Source: an uncultured Duncaniella sp. (lineage in GTDB: Bacteria > Bacteroidota > Bacteroidia > Bacteroidales > Muribaculaceae). From it: a DNA stretch of 58,023 nucleotides. Below the pieces are notes generated by a model. The model saw only the letters and a list, made by a program, of their open reading frames with translations. It was not told where the DNA came from and made no database searches. Location of the stretch: NCBI GenBank assembly GCA_910587515.1, contig CAJULW010000006.1, forward strand, positions 1 through 58,023, given 5' to 3'. Made by a program: the position numbers and the translations under genes. Below are positions 35,012-44,755 of the stretch, piece by piece (positions within the stretch are counted from its first letter, which is position 1; each line of letters opens with the position of its first letter).

Positions 35012-36140
35012 TTGTGTGTTTGCGGTCCATCGCATACCAGGCGTAGGCGATGTATGCCACTACGAACGGGATTATTAACGATACCCAGCTCATTGCTTTC
35101 AAAGTAAAGTGGCTTGACGAACTGTTGAATATCGTTAGTGACGAATCTGTATCTGTAAGTGATGGATAATAAGGGGTGTTATTATATCCGGCTATCCAAA
35201 ACAGTGACAGTACGACTAAAATCGTGCCTATACCGCTCCACCATATACCATAAATGAAATGCCGGGCGAAAGCAGAGCGGATGATTCCGTAAAGTACCAT
35301 AATGACACCGGCAAGAAACGCTGCGAGAGCCCATGGGAGTTCAATAAAATTAAAGAAGTATTTGAACTCCCTTAATTCAAATTTGCTTGGATATCCGTCG
35401 ATTCCTCCGTTGACGGTGGTTTCGAGAGATGATGATGTCAGTAACAAAGTGGTAAACGCAAGGAAAAATACGAGGAAAACCACAGCATTGGTGAATACCT
35501 TGCGTCTGTTGGACTGGAAAAATTCGTCATTCGAGGAATTGTTGTTCATAAGATAAAGTGCGGCTTGTGTGCGTGCAAGGAAAAGTACCGCGAAACCGAG
35601 TATCAGATTTTTCCAGTTGAATATGGCTTCCAGGCCGTGGGTTGGAGCCCATATTGAGATAACAGGAGCCGAATTGTCGATTATGTTTCCTTTGCTTACG
35701 GTAAATTCCGCCCCGAAGAAAAACATTGATACGGCTACACCGAGAAGAATGCAGCCGACACATCCGTTTATGAACAGGAAAGTGTCATACGTTCGTGTGC
35801 CGAATATATTTCCTGGCTTAGTCCGAAATTCATAGCTGACAGCTTGAAGCACGAAACTGATAAGTATAAATATCCATAACCAATAGGCTCCTCCGAAACT
35901 CGTGGAATAGAATAGAGGGAAAGAAGCGAAAAATGCGCCTCCGAACACCACGAGCGTTGTAAATGTCAGTTCCCATTTATGACCGAAGGAATTGATCATA
36001 CGTCGTGACGCTTCGTGTGAATGGTGGACACCGAGCAGGAACGTCTGTCCACCTTGAACAAAAAGCATAAAGACCAATATGGCCCCGAGAACCGAGATAA
36101 GGAGCCACCAATATATCTGTAAGGATTCGAGTTCCATCAT
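35004..36140 (-). CDS. cydB: Cytochrome bd oxidase subunit II
   Basis: Membrane subunit (378 residues) of the bd quinol oxidase, with an early LQIYWWLLISVLGAILVFMLFVQGGQTF and the family's WELTFTTLVVFGGAFFASFPLFYSTSFGG. It binds no haem ligand of its own kind but stabilises the haem site of CydA. It follows cydA by 43 bp. Confidence 0.94.
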   Translation of the reverse strand: MMELESLQIYWWLLISVLGAILVFMLFVQGGQTFLLGVHHSHEASRRMINSFGHKWELTFTTLVVFGGAFFASFPLFYSTSFGGAYWLWIFILISFVLQAVSYEFRTKPGNIFGTRTYDTFLFINGCVGCILLGVAVSMFFFGAEFTVSKGNIIDNSAPVISIWAPTHGLEAIFNWKNLILGFAVLFLARTQAALYLMNNNSSNDEFFQSNRRKVFTNAVVFLVFFLAFTTLLLTSSSLETTVNGGIDGYPSKFELREFKYFFNFIELPWALAAFLAGVIMVLYGIIRSAFARHFIYGIWWSGIGTILVVLSLFWIAGYNNTPYYPSLTDTDSSLTIFNSSSSHFTLKAMSWVSLIIPFVVAYIAYAWYAMDRKHTNK

Positions 36141-36183
36141 GATTTGCTATAAAAAGTTGGTGATGATATGTTTTATGCCTGGT

Positions 36184-37740
36184 TTAATATTTGTCGTTGT
36201 CGGATCCGCGACGGATCTGATTTACCATAATTGTTATTTCAGCGACGAGTAGTGCTGTGAAGACTATGGCGAACATCCAGAATGTCAATTCTACGGTCGA
36301 AGATGAAATCGCTGAGATTGCCGCACGTGTCGGCATAAGCCCTTCGATTATCCATGGCTGCCGTCCGACTTCTGCTGTGACCCATCCTGCTTCGGAGCAT
36401 ATCCATACTACAGCGATTGACAGAATGGATACCCATTGCCACCATGTGCGTTTCCATAGTCGGCTTTCGCGCATCGAACTGATAGTTCCTATAATAAAGA
36501 ACAATAGGAGAAAACCTCCGGTCATAACCATTATGCGGAATGAATAGAATGTGATACCTACCGGTGGCACGGCTTCGTCAGGAGTGTTGAGATATCCGTA
36601 TCCGAAGTATCGGTAGTTTTCTTTGAGTCGGGAGCGGGCGTCAGCCATCGCTACTGTGTCTCCTTTGGCCAAGGCATGGTCATATTCGCGCAAAGCTTCA
36701 TGCGCTTTTTTACCGATGATAATGCGTTCAGCGTATGATTCGGTATAGACTGTGTCGTTTTGTGGAGTTATGGTTCGACCATCGATCAAATCATTTATGC
36801 CGGGTACAAAAGTGTTGGCGTCGTGATTTGCGAGTATTGATAGTCCGTATGGGATTGAAATATCGAAAAGATATGGTGAAGAATCGTCTTTCCTGTCTTT
36901 TGACGGATTGAGTATGCCGAATCCAACCAGTTCTTGACCGACTTTGCCATTATAGAGGCCTTCCATCGCGGCAAGCTTCATTGGCTGTACACGTGCCACC
37001 TGAACTGCGGAACCGTCACCGGTCCATATCGTGAGTATGATGCCGACAAGACCGAACCAAGAGGCTATACGTATGGAGTCGAGCGCGAACTCGTTACGCT
37101 GACGTTTCATGAGATACCATGAACTTACACCACAGACAAAGACAGCTCCGACCACCCAGCCGTCAAACACTGTGTGGAGGAATTTGTTGATGGCTACGGG
37201 CGACAGTGTCACTTCCCAAAAATTGTCCATAACGTTTCTCATTTGTCCAGGATCGAATTCCATACCGACGGGATATTGCATCCAGGCGTTGGCGATGAGA
37301 ATCCAAAGTGCCGAGATCGAGGCTCCGAGTGCGGTCAGCCATGTCGAGGCAAGATGGAATTTCGGACTTACTTTTTCCCAACCGAAAAACATGATGGCAA
37401 TGAAGGTGGCTTCCATGAAGAAAGCCAGCAGCCCTTCGATGGCGAGTGGCGCACCGAAAATGTCGCCTACAAACCAACTGTAGTTTGACCAGTTTGTTCC
37501 GAATTCGAATTCAAGGATTATACCTGTGGCGACACCCATTGCGAAATTTATGCCAAACAGTGTCATCCAGAATTTCGTTGTGCGCAACCATTTTTCACTC
37601 CGTTTTCGATAGTAGATTGTTTCCATTATGCCGATTATAACGCTCAATCCAAGTGTTAGAGGCACGAAAAGCCAATGATACATGGCGGTGAGGGCGAATT
37701 GCCATCGCGACCAATCGACAACGGTCATTAGATCATTCAT
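36184..37740 (-). CDS. cydA: Cytochrome bd oxidase subunit I
   Basis: Haem-bearing subunit (518 residues) that oxidises quinol and reduces oxygen to water at very low oxygen. The start DWSRWQFALTAMYHWLFVPLTLG contains the axial His of the first haem, and GRQPWIIEGLMPT is the conserved quinol-side motif. The loop between is long and includes the periplasmic quinol-binding region. In a gut anaerobe it lets the cell scavenge trace oxygen. Confidence 0.95.
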   Translation of the reverse strand: MNDLMTVVDWSRWQFALTAMYHWLFVPLTLGLSVIIGIMETIYYRKRSEKWLRTTKFWMTLFGINFAMGVATGIILEFEFGTNWSNYSWFVGDIFGAPLAIEGLLAFFMEATFIAIMFFGWEKVSPKFHLASTWLTALGASISALWILIANAWMQYPVGMEFDPGQMRNVMDNFWEVTLSPVAINKFLHTVFDGWVVGAVFVCGVSSWYLMKRQRNEFALDSIRIASWFGLVGIILTIWTGDGSAVQVARVQPMKLAAMEGLYNGKVGQELVGFGILNPSKDRKDDSSPYLFDISIPYGLSILANHDANTFVPGINDLIDGRTITPQNDTVYTESYAERIIIGKKAHEALREYDHALAKGDTVAMADARSRLKENYRYFGYGYLNTPDEAVPPVGITFYSFRIMVMTGGFLLLFFIIGTISSMRESRLWKRTWWQWVSILSIAVVWICSEAGWVTAEVGRQPWIIEGLMPTRAAISAISSSTVELTFWMFAIVFTALLVAEITIMVNQIRRGSDNDKY

Positions 37741-37794
37741 AAGCGTGGTTTTTTGGTATGGTATTCAAATCTTAAAGCCTGATTTGAGGGCCTT

Positions 37795-38052
37795 CTATCT
37801 ATTTAGCAGCGCACTCCTTACAGCGGCAGCGCGTTCGGTATCATTGTCGTAATCTCGTTCGAGTATATCCGGAAAGAAAAGGAGTTTGAATATGAAAAAC
37901 AATATGAACAGTTTGATGATAATTATCATCCATAGTTTTTTGCCTACGGTCATTGACCGGAAGCCGTCCACATATAATCTGATGATTTTTCCTATACATG
38001 AGCGAATGGATGATAAATGTCGGTTTGGATTGGGGGTGTCATTGTCTATCAT
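37795..38052 (-). CDS. DUF4492 protein
   Basis: 85 residues with one hydrophobic helix (about 42-62, WMIIIIKLFILFFIFKLLFFP) and the sequence VDGFRSMTVGKKLW ahead of it, typical of DUF4492. The family is regularly found just before cydA in Bacteroidetes and probably assists the oxidase as a small subunit or assembly factor; that is inference from position. It is 54 bp ahead of cydA and has a -7 element upstream. Confidence 0.85.
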   Translation of the reverse strand: MIDNDTPNPNRHLSSIRSCIGKIIRLYVDGFRSMTVGKKLWMIIIIKLFILFFIFKLLFFPDILERDYDNDTERAAAVRSALLNR

Positions 38053-38356
38053 AAATTTATAACAAGCAATGATGTTAAAAAGTCTGATCGTTAAACAAAG
38101 ATAGTGAATAATTCATTGGATCATGAAATATATTTTACTGTTTTTAAACAGATTATATCATTTAATGAAATGTGTTTTTTGCTTGGTGGAAAATCTGTCT
38201 CCGGTGTGTTTGCCTCTGATACCTCTATTTTATTGATTGTAGGGAATGATATAGAGTAGGCATATTAATAAATTCGGTCCCGTCCATTTATGGGGACGGA
38301 ACCGAATTTGTTATATAAGGTTTTGTCAATCGTGAAAGATTGACCGTTTTATGCCT
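38053..38356 (-). promoter_or_regulatory. Intergenic region with the cyd promoter and the secDF terminator
   Basis: On the minus strand TATCTTTG (38096-38103) is a consensus -7 box about 44 bp before the DUF4492 gene; no good -33 element is seen. At 38270-38309 the pair AATTCGGT / ACCGAATT with inner GTCC / GGAC forms the terminator of secDF. The remaining sequence is AT-rich with nothing I can name. Confidence 0.65.
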
Positions 38357-41242
38357 TTACGGTTTTTTTGCTGCGCGACGGGAATCCGCGAGATAGGCCA
38401 CCGGAGCTGCTACATAGATAGTGGCGAGTGTACCTATAATCACACCGAATATCATTGCAAACACGAAGGAGCGGATTGCGTCACCACCAAGGATGAAGAT
38501 GCAGAGAAGGACTAAGAGGGTAGAGCCTGAAGTCATTATCGTACGTCCTAATGTCGAATTGATCGATGAGTTGATGGTGGTGAAGAAATCTTGCTTGGGA
38601 TATAGGCCGACGTTTTCACGTACACGGTCAAATACGACCACGGTGTCGTTGATCTGGTAGCCGATCACTGTAAGTATGGCAGCGATAAACGATTGGTCGA
38701 TTTCCATCGCGAATGGGAATACGCCCCAGAAAATTGAATAGAAACCGATGATTGTAAACGCTGTGAATGCTACGGCTGCTAATGCACCGAGTGAGAATGC
38801 GATGTTGCGGAAACGGAGCAGGATGTAGAAGAACATTGCAAGGAGAGCCAAAATGACTGCGATGTATGCGTCTGTACGCATATCGTTTGCCACTGTCGGT
38901 CCGACTTTCTGTGACGACATTATACCGATGTTCTCATTGGTGGTTGAGAAGTCCTCGATGCTCATTCCGTTCAGATGATTCTGAAGACCATTATAGAGTA
39001 TCTGTGTGATTTCGTTGTCGATTCCTTCATCTTCAGACTCGATTTTGTAGTTTGTCGAGATACGCACTTTGGTGTCATCGTCGATAGTGATCACACTGAG
39101 CTGTGCTCCTTCGAATAATGGTGTGAGTTGTGCCTGCAGTTCATGAGTCTTTACGGGGTGGTCGAATTGAACCACATAGTTGCGGCCTCCGGAGAAGTCG
39201 ATGCCCTGGTTGAGACCGCGGGCGAAAAGCGAGACGATTACGACGAGGATTGCGATTCCCACAGCTACAAAACTTACCTTACGTGCGCCAAGGAAATTGA
39301 TCTTGGTGTTTGTAAACATTTTCGCTGAAAGTGGAGTCGTGAATGTCAATTTCTCAAAGGGCTTGGTCTTTCCGCACATTATATAAATAAGGCGTGTGAG
39401 ATAGACTGCCGTAAAGAATGAGCAGATAATACCGATGATGAGAGTCGTGGCGAAACCTTTGATCGGGCCTGTTCCAAAAAGGAGAAGTATGACACCTGTG
39501 ATGATAGAAGTGAGGTTGGAGTCGAAGATGGCGGAGAATGCATTGCTGTAGCCGTCGGCAATAGCCGTACGGATGCTCTTGCCGGCACGTAGCTCCTCTT
39601 TAGTGCGCTCGTAGATGAGCACGTTGGCGTCTACGGCCATACCGAGCGCAAGGACTATACCGGCTATGCCAGATAATGTCAGCACTGCTTGGAATGATGC
39701 CAAAATGCCGAATGTGAAGAATATGTTGAAGATAAGAGCGATGTTGGCTATCAGACCGGGTAGGAGGCCATAGAACAGGCACATGAAAACCATGAGAAGC
39801 ACGATCGCGAATATGAATGACCAAAGGCCATCATGAATGGCTTGTTCTCCGAGTGACGGTCCGATGACGGTGTCAGAAATAATGTCGACTTTAGCAGCCA
39901 TTTTACCGCTCTTGAGCACGTTTGCAAGGTCTTTTGCCTCATCGGTAGTGAAATCACCGGTGATTTGTGAGCGTCCGCCTTCAATCACAGAGTTTACGTT
40001 CGGAGCGGAATATACCTGATTGTCAAGTACGATTGCCACTTGTTTATTGAGATTGGCTGCCGTGATGCGAGCCCACTGACGGGCGGCTTCCGGTTTCATG
40101 TTCATTGACACATAATTGCCGCCTTGCATTGCGTCGTAGTCGCTGGTGGCCGACGTGATCACGTCACCGCTGAGAGCGGGTTTTCCGTTGGTGGTTTTCA
40201 GGGCTACGAGCTGATATATGCTGACATTGCGTTTTCCTTTCACGGAGTCTTCGATCTGTACGATCTCAGGCTTGAATTCCCACGCGAGTTTCAGGTTTGC
40301 TGGAAGTATGCTTTTTGCGACTGGCGATGCGAGAATAGCGTCGATGGTGTCGCGAGAGGTCTCGGTAGCCGAGCCAACATTGATGGGGCGGTATGGGTTG
40401 CCTACCTGAATGAAATAGTCGAACAATCCTTTGCCGTTGCCTGTCGAGTCGGAACGCAGGGCGTTGTCGAGATTCTGAAGCAGCGGTGCGATATCGTTGA
40501 GGGCCGTAGTCTCATAAAATTCAAGATTTGCGCTTGATTTTAGAAGTTCACGTACACGGTCGTGTTCTTTTACCCCGGGAAGCTCGAGCAATATCTGTCC
40601 GTCCTTTTCAAGTTCCTGAATGTTGGGGGCGACTACACCGAATTGGTCGATACGGGTGCGTAGGACGTTGGTCGAGCTGCTCACGCGGTCTTTCACTTCC
40701 TGACGAAGTGAATTTTTGATCGCGTCCATATTGTCGCCACGGTTCACTTGATCCTTGAATACTACAGACAAGTCGCCTTGAGGATCGAGTTTTTGATATT
40801 CAGAACAGAATACGTCGATAAAATCATTACTCTTATTGGCCTTGGTTATTGAGTCGGCGCTATTGACGGCACGTTCGAAATACGGGTTGCCTTCGGCATT
40901 GGCCATAGAGCGAAGGATGTCGGGAACCGATACCTGGAGAGTTACGTTCATACCACCCTTGAGGTCGAGGCCAAGACCGACACCAAGTTTCTGTACTTCG
41001 TTGAATGTATAGCCTAAGTAAACTTTCTCATTAGCGATGTTCTTGATGTACTCGCTGTAGGCCTTACGTTTAGTTTCAGGGCTGTTGTTGTCCTTGGCAG
41101 CTTCGACTGCTGCATATTCAGATGCTTTCTTCTCGTAGTGGTTTGTCACCAGAGTGAACGAAAGGTAGAATAGGCAGATGAGCACCATGAAAATGGCGAT
41201 CACACCTGCAACAACACTTCCCAAAGATCCTTTGCTTTGCAT
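38357..41242 (-). CDS. secDF: Fused protein translocase subunit SecDF
   Basis: Single 961-residue protein combining SecD and SecF, which uses the proton gradient to pull exported proteins through SecYEG. The SecD half has LGLGLDLKGGMNVTLQV, the periplasmic P1 domain and GMAVDANVLIYERTKEELR; the SecF half starts near residue 650 with GLNQGIDFSGGRNYVVQF and has DTVVVFDRVREN. Twelve membrane helices fit the fusion. Such fusion is usual in Bacteroidetes. Bounded by terminators on both sides. Confidence 0.96.
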   Translation of the reverse strand: MQSKGSLGSVVAGVIAIFMVLICLFYLSFTLVTNHYEKKASEYAAVEAAKDNNSPETKRKAYSEYIKNIANEKVYLGYTFNEVQKLGVGLGLDLKGGMNVTLQVSVPDILRSMANAEGNPYFERAVNSADSITKANKSNDFIDVFCSEYQKLDPQGDLSVVFKDQVNRGDNMDAIKNSLRQEVKDRVSSSTNVLRTRIDQFGVVAPNIQELEKDGQILLELPGVKEHDRVRELLKSSANLEFYETTALNDIAPLLQNLDNALRSDSTGNGKGLFDYFIQVGNPYRPINVGSATETSRDTIDAILASPVAKSILPANLKLAWEFKPEIVQIEDSVKGKRNVSIYQLVALKTTNGKPALSGDVITSATSDYDAMQGGNYVSMNMKPEAARQWARITAANLNKQVAIVLDNQVYSAPNVNSVIEGGRSQITGDFTTDEAKDLANVLKSGKMAAKVDIISDTVIGPSLGEQAIHDGLWSFIFAIVLLMVFMCLFYGLLPGLIANIALIFNIFFTFGILASFQAVLTLSGIAGIVLALGMAVDANVLIYERTKEELRAGKSIRTAIADGYSNAFSAIFDSNLTSIITGVILLLFGTGPIKGFATTLIIGIICSFFTAVYLTRLIYIMCGKTKPFEKLTFTTPLSAKMFTNTKINFLGARKVSFVAVGIAILVVIVSLFARGLNQGIDFSGGRNYVVQFDHPVKTHELQAQLTPLFEGAQLSVITIDDDTKVRISTNYKIESEDEGIDNEITQILYNGLQNHLNGMSIEDFSTTNENIGIMSSQKVGPTVANDMRTDAYIAVILALLAMFFYILLRFRNIAFSLGALAAVAFTAFTIIGFYSIFWGVFPFAMEIDQSFIAAILTVIGYQINDTVVVFDRVRENVGLYPKQDFFTTINSSINSTLGRTIMTSGSTLLVLLCIFILGGDAIRSFVFAMIFGVIIGTLATIYVAAPVAYLADSRRAAKKP

Positions 41243-41534
41243 GTGTTAAAGTGATGTATTAAAAATAGTTAGTTAATATGATTCAGGATTTGCTTTCATG
41301 GTGAAAAACGGCTTGCCGCTGTCTTTCAGCTTGCAAATATACGAAATTTCTTTTAATTGCGTCTATCAGTCATATCCTTTTTTATGTTTTTGGGTTTCAC
41401 CTGTGAAGACGCATGCCTGTTTGAATGTATAGCGGTGAGTTTCAGCGCGAAAAAAGGTCCGGTCATGCTATAGTGTCATGACCGGACCTTTTTTATATGT
41501 CGTGTGGAAACGGCTAAATGTTACGACCGCAAAA
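41243..41534 (-). terminator. Intergenic region with the terminator of the PurF-like gene
   Basis: The strong inverted repeat 41451-41467 / 41477-41494 has A and T tracts on both sides. It therefore works on either strand, chiefly for the PurF-like gene. The rest is the AT-rich upstream region of secDF with no clear promoter. Confidence 0.85.
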
Positions 41535-42977
41535 TCATTCGTTGGGGTGGTCTTCTCGCCAAGCCTCATCTGGATTGCATCCGCTACCGTCGAAACAATG
41601 TGTGCAAAGACGGCATTTTGGCAGGCCTATACTGTCGATTAGGTTTTCGATTTTGCTGAATTGAAGTGTCGTCAGCTCAAGTCTCGAGGCTATTTCATTG
41701 ACCATTCTCTCGTATTCCGGAGTTCCTGTCTTGGAATACAGTTCGAGTTTGGCTGAGTCGTCTCCCTCGAAGTCTTTTATGATTCTTCGCGTGATGAGTT
41801 CCAGGTCGCTCTTTGATGACGTAAATCCGATGAACGGACAGCCGTAGACCAGTGGAGGACAGGATATGCGGGCGTGGACTTCCCGGGCACCGCATTCGAA
41901 AAATGTGCGGACATTGTCGCGCAACTGGGTGCCACGGACTATTGAATCGTCGCAGAACACCACGCGTTTCCCGTCAAGAATGGCGCGATTGGGGATTAAT
42001 TTCATTTTTGCGACAAGATCGCGCCTCGACTGATTGCCGGGAGTGAAGCTGCGTGGCCATGTGGGGGTATATTTCAGCACTGCGCGACGGTATGGAATTT
42101 TATGGCCTTCGGCATAGCCTATCGCATGTCCGACTCCGGAGTCGGGTATTCCGCATACACAATCGGCCTCGGTCGTGTCTTCTTCTCCCATTTTCCGTCC
42201 GCCGGCCTCACGCATGTCCTCTACGTTGATTCCTTCATAGTCACTTGCTGGAAAGCCATAATATACCCACAGGAATGAACATATCTGTTCCCTGTGTGTG
42301 GCTTTTTGCAGCACTTCCATGCTGTCGGCTTTCAGCCTTACTATCTCTCCAGGTCCGATGTCGCGTATAACGGTGTAGCCTAAATTCGGAAATGCGGATG
42401 TTTCGCTTGATGCGGCGTATGCCCCGTCCTTTTTTCCGATGACTATCGGGGTGCGTCCGAGGTAGTCACGGGCGCATATAATGCTGTCCTCCGTAAGGAT
42501 CAGCATGGAGCAGGAGCCTTTTATCTTTTTGTATACTAGGTTTATGCCTTCAACAAAATTATTGCCCATATTGATGAGCAGCGCGACAAGTTCTGTCTGG
42601 TTGATGTTGTTGGCTGAAAGCTCGCTGAAGTGCATACGTTCAGCGAGAAGCTCGTCGGCTATATCTCGGATGTTATTGATTTTGGCGACAGTTACGACCG
42701 CGTACCGTCCGAGATGCGAGTTTACGATTATTGGTTGTGGGTCTGTATCGCTGATGACTCCCAGACCTTGACAGCCTACGAATCTGTCAAGCTCGTCTTC
42801 GAATTTTGACCTGAAATAGTCGCGTTCGAGACTGTGGATAGTGCGGTTGAAACCGCATTCAGGGTCAAATGTTACCATTCCTGCACGCTTGGTGCCGAGG
42901 TGAGAGTTGTAATCAGTGCCGTAGAACAGGTCGTTGACACAAGGCTTTGTCGATATCGAACCGAAGAAACCTCCCAT
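41535..42977 (-). CDS. PurF-like protein lacking the glutaminase cysteine
   Basis: 480 residues with the architecture of amidophosphoribosyltransferase: a class II amidotransferase half and a phosphoribosyltransferase half with the PRPP loop VVFCDDSIVRGTQ. The invariant Cys that follows the initiator Met in PurF (MCG) is Gly here (MGGFFGSIS), and the usual TSDTE-like substrate loop reads NNINQTELVA. So glutamine hydrolysis is unlikely; it may use ammonia or serve another role. The end holds clustered cysteines (CRLCTHCFDGSGC), like the Fe-S or zinc site of some PurF proteins. Preceded by a consensus promoter. Confidence 0.85.
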   Translation of the reverse strand: MGGFFGSISTKPCVNDLFYGTDYNSHLGTKRAGMVTFDPECGFNRTIHSLERDYFRSKFEDELDRFVGCQGLGVISDTDPQPIIVNSHLGRYAVVTVAKINNIRDIADELLAERMHFSELSANNINQTELVALLINMGNNFVEGINLVYKKIKGSCSMLILTEDSIICARDYLGRTPIVIGKKDGAYAASSETSAFPNLGYTVIRDIGPGEIVRLKADSMEVLQKATHREQICSFLWVYYGFPASDYEGINVEDMREAGGRKMGEEDTTEADCVCGIPDSGVGHAIGYAEGHKIPYRRAVLKYTPTWPRSFTPGNQSRRDLVAKMKLIPNRAILDGKRVVFCDDSIVRGTQLRDNVRTFFECGAREVHARISCPPLVYGCPFIGFTSSKSDLELITRRIIKDFEGDDSAKLELYSKTGTPEYERMVNEIASRLELTTLQFSKIENLIDSIGLPKCRLCTHCFDGSGCNPDEAWREDHPNE

Positions 42978-43255
42978 GGTGTATACTTAATGATTGGTGC
43001 TAAAAATGAAAGTGCAAAGTTACGTAAAAAAAATAATGTGGCAATTAGAAATAGTTATAATACGTAGATTTTAAAAACACCATAGATGAAAATAGATTCG
43101 ACTTGCTATTCTTTCCCCGGGATTTAATCAGATTTATGGTATGTTGTGATTTTATTACAAACCGATTGGGTAGAACGGATGTTTATATGTCTGTAATACC
43201 GCATTTTAAGTATGGTGATTATAATGTCATAAATTAACTGCAAAAACTTTTAATT
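42978..43255. promoter_or_regulatory. Divergent promoter region
   Basis: On the minus strand TAACTTTG (43015-43022), a 19-bp spacer and ATTG (43042-43045) form the promoter of the PurF-like gene. No clear promoter is seen for the plus-strand DUF892 gene. Confidence 0.55.
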
Positions 43256-43906
43256 ATGGAAACCAAATCTAAAAAGGAGACAGCTCTTAAAAAAGAGGAG
43301 ACTAAGACAAAGGCGGAAACTAAAAGAAAAGATGTAGCTGAGACAAAAGCTGATACAAAAAAAGCCAAAGAGTCAAAATCTGCTGATACCGCGGATGTTA
43401 AATCTAAAAAGCAAGGGTCGGAGTTCCGTGATTTTTTTATCGATGAACTTAAGGATATCTTATGGGCGGAAAAGGCTTTGCTAAAAGTTTTGCCAAAGAT
43501 GCGTAAGGCTGCCACAGGCAAGGAGCTGGCTTCGTCGTTTGACGCGCACCTGTCAGAAACGGAAGAGCAGATATCTACTCTTGAACAAGTGTTTGAGATG
43601 ATGGGAGAGAAGCCAAAAACGAAAAAATGTGATGCTATGGAAGGCCTGATTTCTGAAACTGAAAGTATAATTTCGGATACGGAAAAAGGTTCTGCCATTC
43701 GTGATGCCGGGTTGATTCTGGCAGCGCAGAAAGTGGAGCATTACGAGATCGCGACCTATGGCACTCTCGCTGCTTTCGCTGATGCCATGCAGGAAACGAA
43801 GGTTGCAAAACTTTTGAGATCCATTCTTCGTGACGAGAAAAAATCCGATAAAACACTTACTGTCCTTGCGCTTGAATCGGTCAATGAAGACGCTTCGGAA
43901 GAATGA
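43256..43906 (+). CDS. DUF892/YciF-type ferritin-like protein with a lysine-rich N-terminus
   Basis: 216 residues: a charged, Lys/Glu/Thr/Ala-rich tail of about 55 residues, then a four-helix bundle of the YciE/YciF (DUF892) type starting FRDFFIDELKDILWAEKALLKVLPKM. The bundle carries Glu and His positions (HLSETEEQ, KVEHYEIATYGT) that could bind a di-iron centre. The family is associated with stress responses. The tail resembles histone-like low-complexity segments and may bind nucleic acid; that part is inference. Confidence 0.85.
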   Translation: METKSKKETALKKEETKTKAETKRKDVAETKADTKKAKESKSADTADVKSKKQGSEFRDFFIDELKDILWAEKALLKVLPKMRKAATGKELASSFDAHLSETEEQISTLEQVFEMMGEKPKTKKCDAMEGLISETESIISDTEKGSAIRDAGLILAAQKVEHYEIATYGTLAAFADAMQETKVAKLLRSILRDEKKSDKTLTVLALESVNEDASEE

Positions 43907-44026
43907 TCATTCTAATATCTTAATTAAAGGAACCATCATAAAAATGGTGGTCTGAACTGCGCTTCAAAAGTCGGTGGGATTTTTGGAGTGCAGTTTCCGA
44001 ATTATGTTTTTCGGGAGATTGTCCGG

Positions 44027-44467
44027 TCATTTATTTATGAGCTTCCGGAATGTTATATCATCCGACACTCCAATTTTTTTACGTTTGTCTTCAAAGTCTT
44101 TTCGGCTGAATGGTCCGAATTTATTTTCCTGTGCTTCCCACGATTCTTGCTCATTGTTTACCGGAATGATGTAATACTCGGTAGTATTTTTGTCATATCG
44201 ATGTAAGCATATTCCCGTACTGTCCCTTAATGCGCGATACGCCTTGACAAGGATGAAATTATCGTCATGTCCCACTTCATAAACACTTGCATCGGTTATC
44301 CCTATATATGAGGCGTCATCGTTCTGTCGGTGATAACACACGTCCATGTCGTCTTTTGTATCTACTGCTATAAGGTAATAGTTGCCGGTGAGATGCCTTT
44401 CATATACGAATCCGCAACTTTGCAGTAGGGTTAACAACGGAAGTAATAATGATATTACTGTTTTCAT
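44027..44467 (-). CDS. Small lipoprotein of unknown function
   Basis: 146 residues with a lipoprotein signal ending TLLQSC (Cys18). After it comes HLTGNYYLIAVDTKDDM, a pattern I loosely associate with DUF3997, and a repeat of short strands with many Tyr and Asp. The C-terminal third is charged. No partner genes; function unknown. Confidence 0.65.
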   Translation of the reverse strand: MKTVISLLLPLLTLLQSCGFVYERHLTGNYYLIAVDTKDDMDVCYHRQNDDASYIGITDASVYEVGHDDNFILVKAYRALRDSTGICLHRYDKNTTEYYIIPVNNEQESWEAQENKFGPFSRKDFEDKRKKIGVSDDITFRKLINK

Positions 44468-44564
44468 GGACCGTATTGTTGGTGAATTAATGTGTTTGTA
44501 AGATCATATTGAGGAAGTGTTGTTTCCGTAAATTTTGCGTTGAAACACCAATTGAGGATAACGA

Positions 44565-44599
44565 AAAACCTCCGAAATCGTCTGGATTTCAGAGGTTTT
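44565..44599 (-). terminator. Terminator of tRNA-Lys
   Basis: AAAACCTCCGAAAT (44565-44578) pairs with ATTTCAGAGGTTTT (44586-44599). The mismatch is a wobble in minus-strand RNA, and the stem lies 23 bp after the tRNA. Confidence 0.7.
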
Positions 44600-44622
44600 C
44601 TGCATTTTGATGTTTTGTCTTG

Positions 44623-44695
44623 TGACCCCGGAGAGGCTCGAACTCTCGACCCACTGATTAAGAGTCAGTTGCTCTACCAACTGAGCTACGGAGTC
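44623..44695 (-). tRNA. tRNA-Lys (anticodon CTT)
   Basis: The minus strand folds as a full cloverleaf: acceptor GACTCCG / CGGGGTC, D-stem GCTC / GAGC, anticodon stem ACTGA / TCAGT with loop CTCTTAA, so the anticodon is CTT, and a GAGAG / CTCTC T-stem. 73 nt with discriminator A, no encoded CCA. A promoter and a terminator flank it. Confidence 0.97.
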
Positions 44696-44723
44696 ATTGC
44701 AAGTTGCATTTTCAATTGCGATG

Positions 44724-44755
44724 CAAAGGTAGGTACTTTTTTTTTCTCCGCCAAA
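44724..44755 (-). promoter_or_regulatory. Promoter of tRNA-Lys
   Basis: On the minus strand TTTG (44752-44755), a 20-bp spacer and TACCTTTG (44724-44731) make a consensus promoter about 30 bp before the tRNA. Confidence 0.75.
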
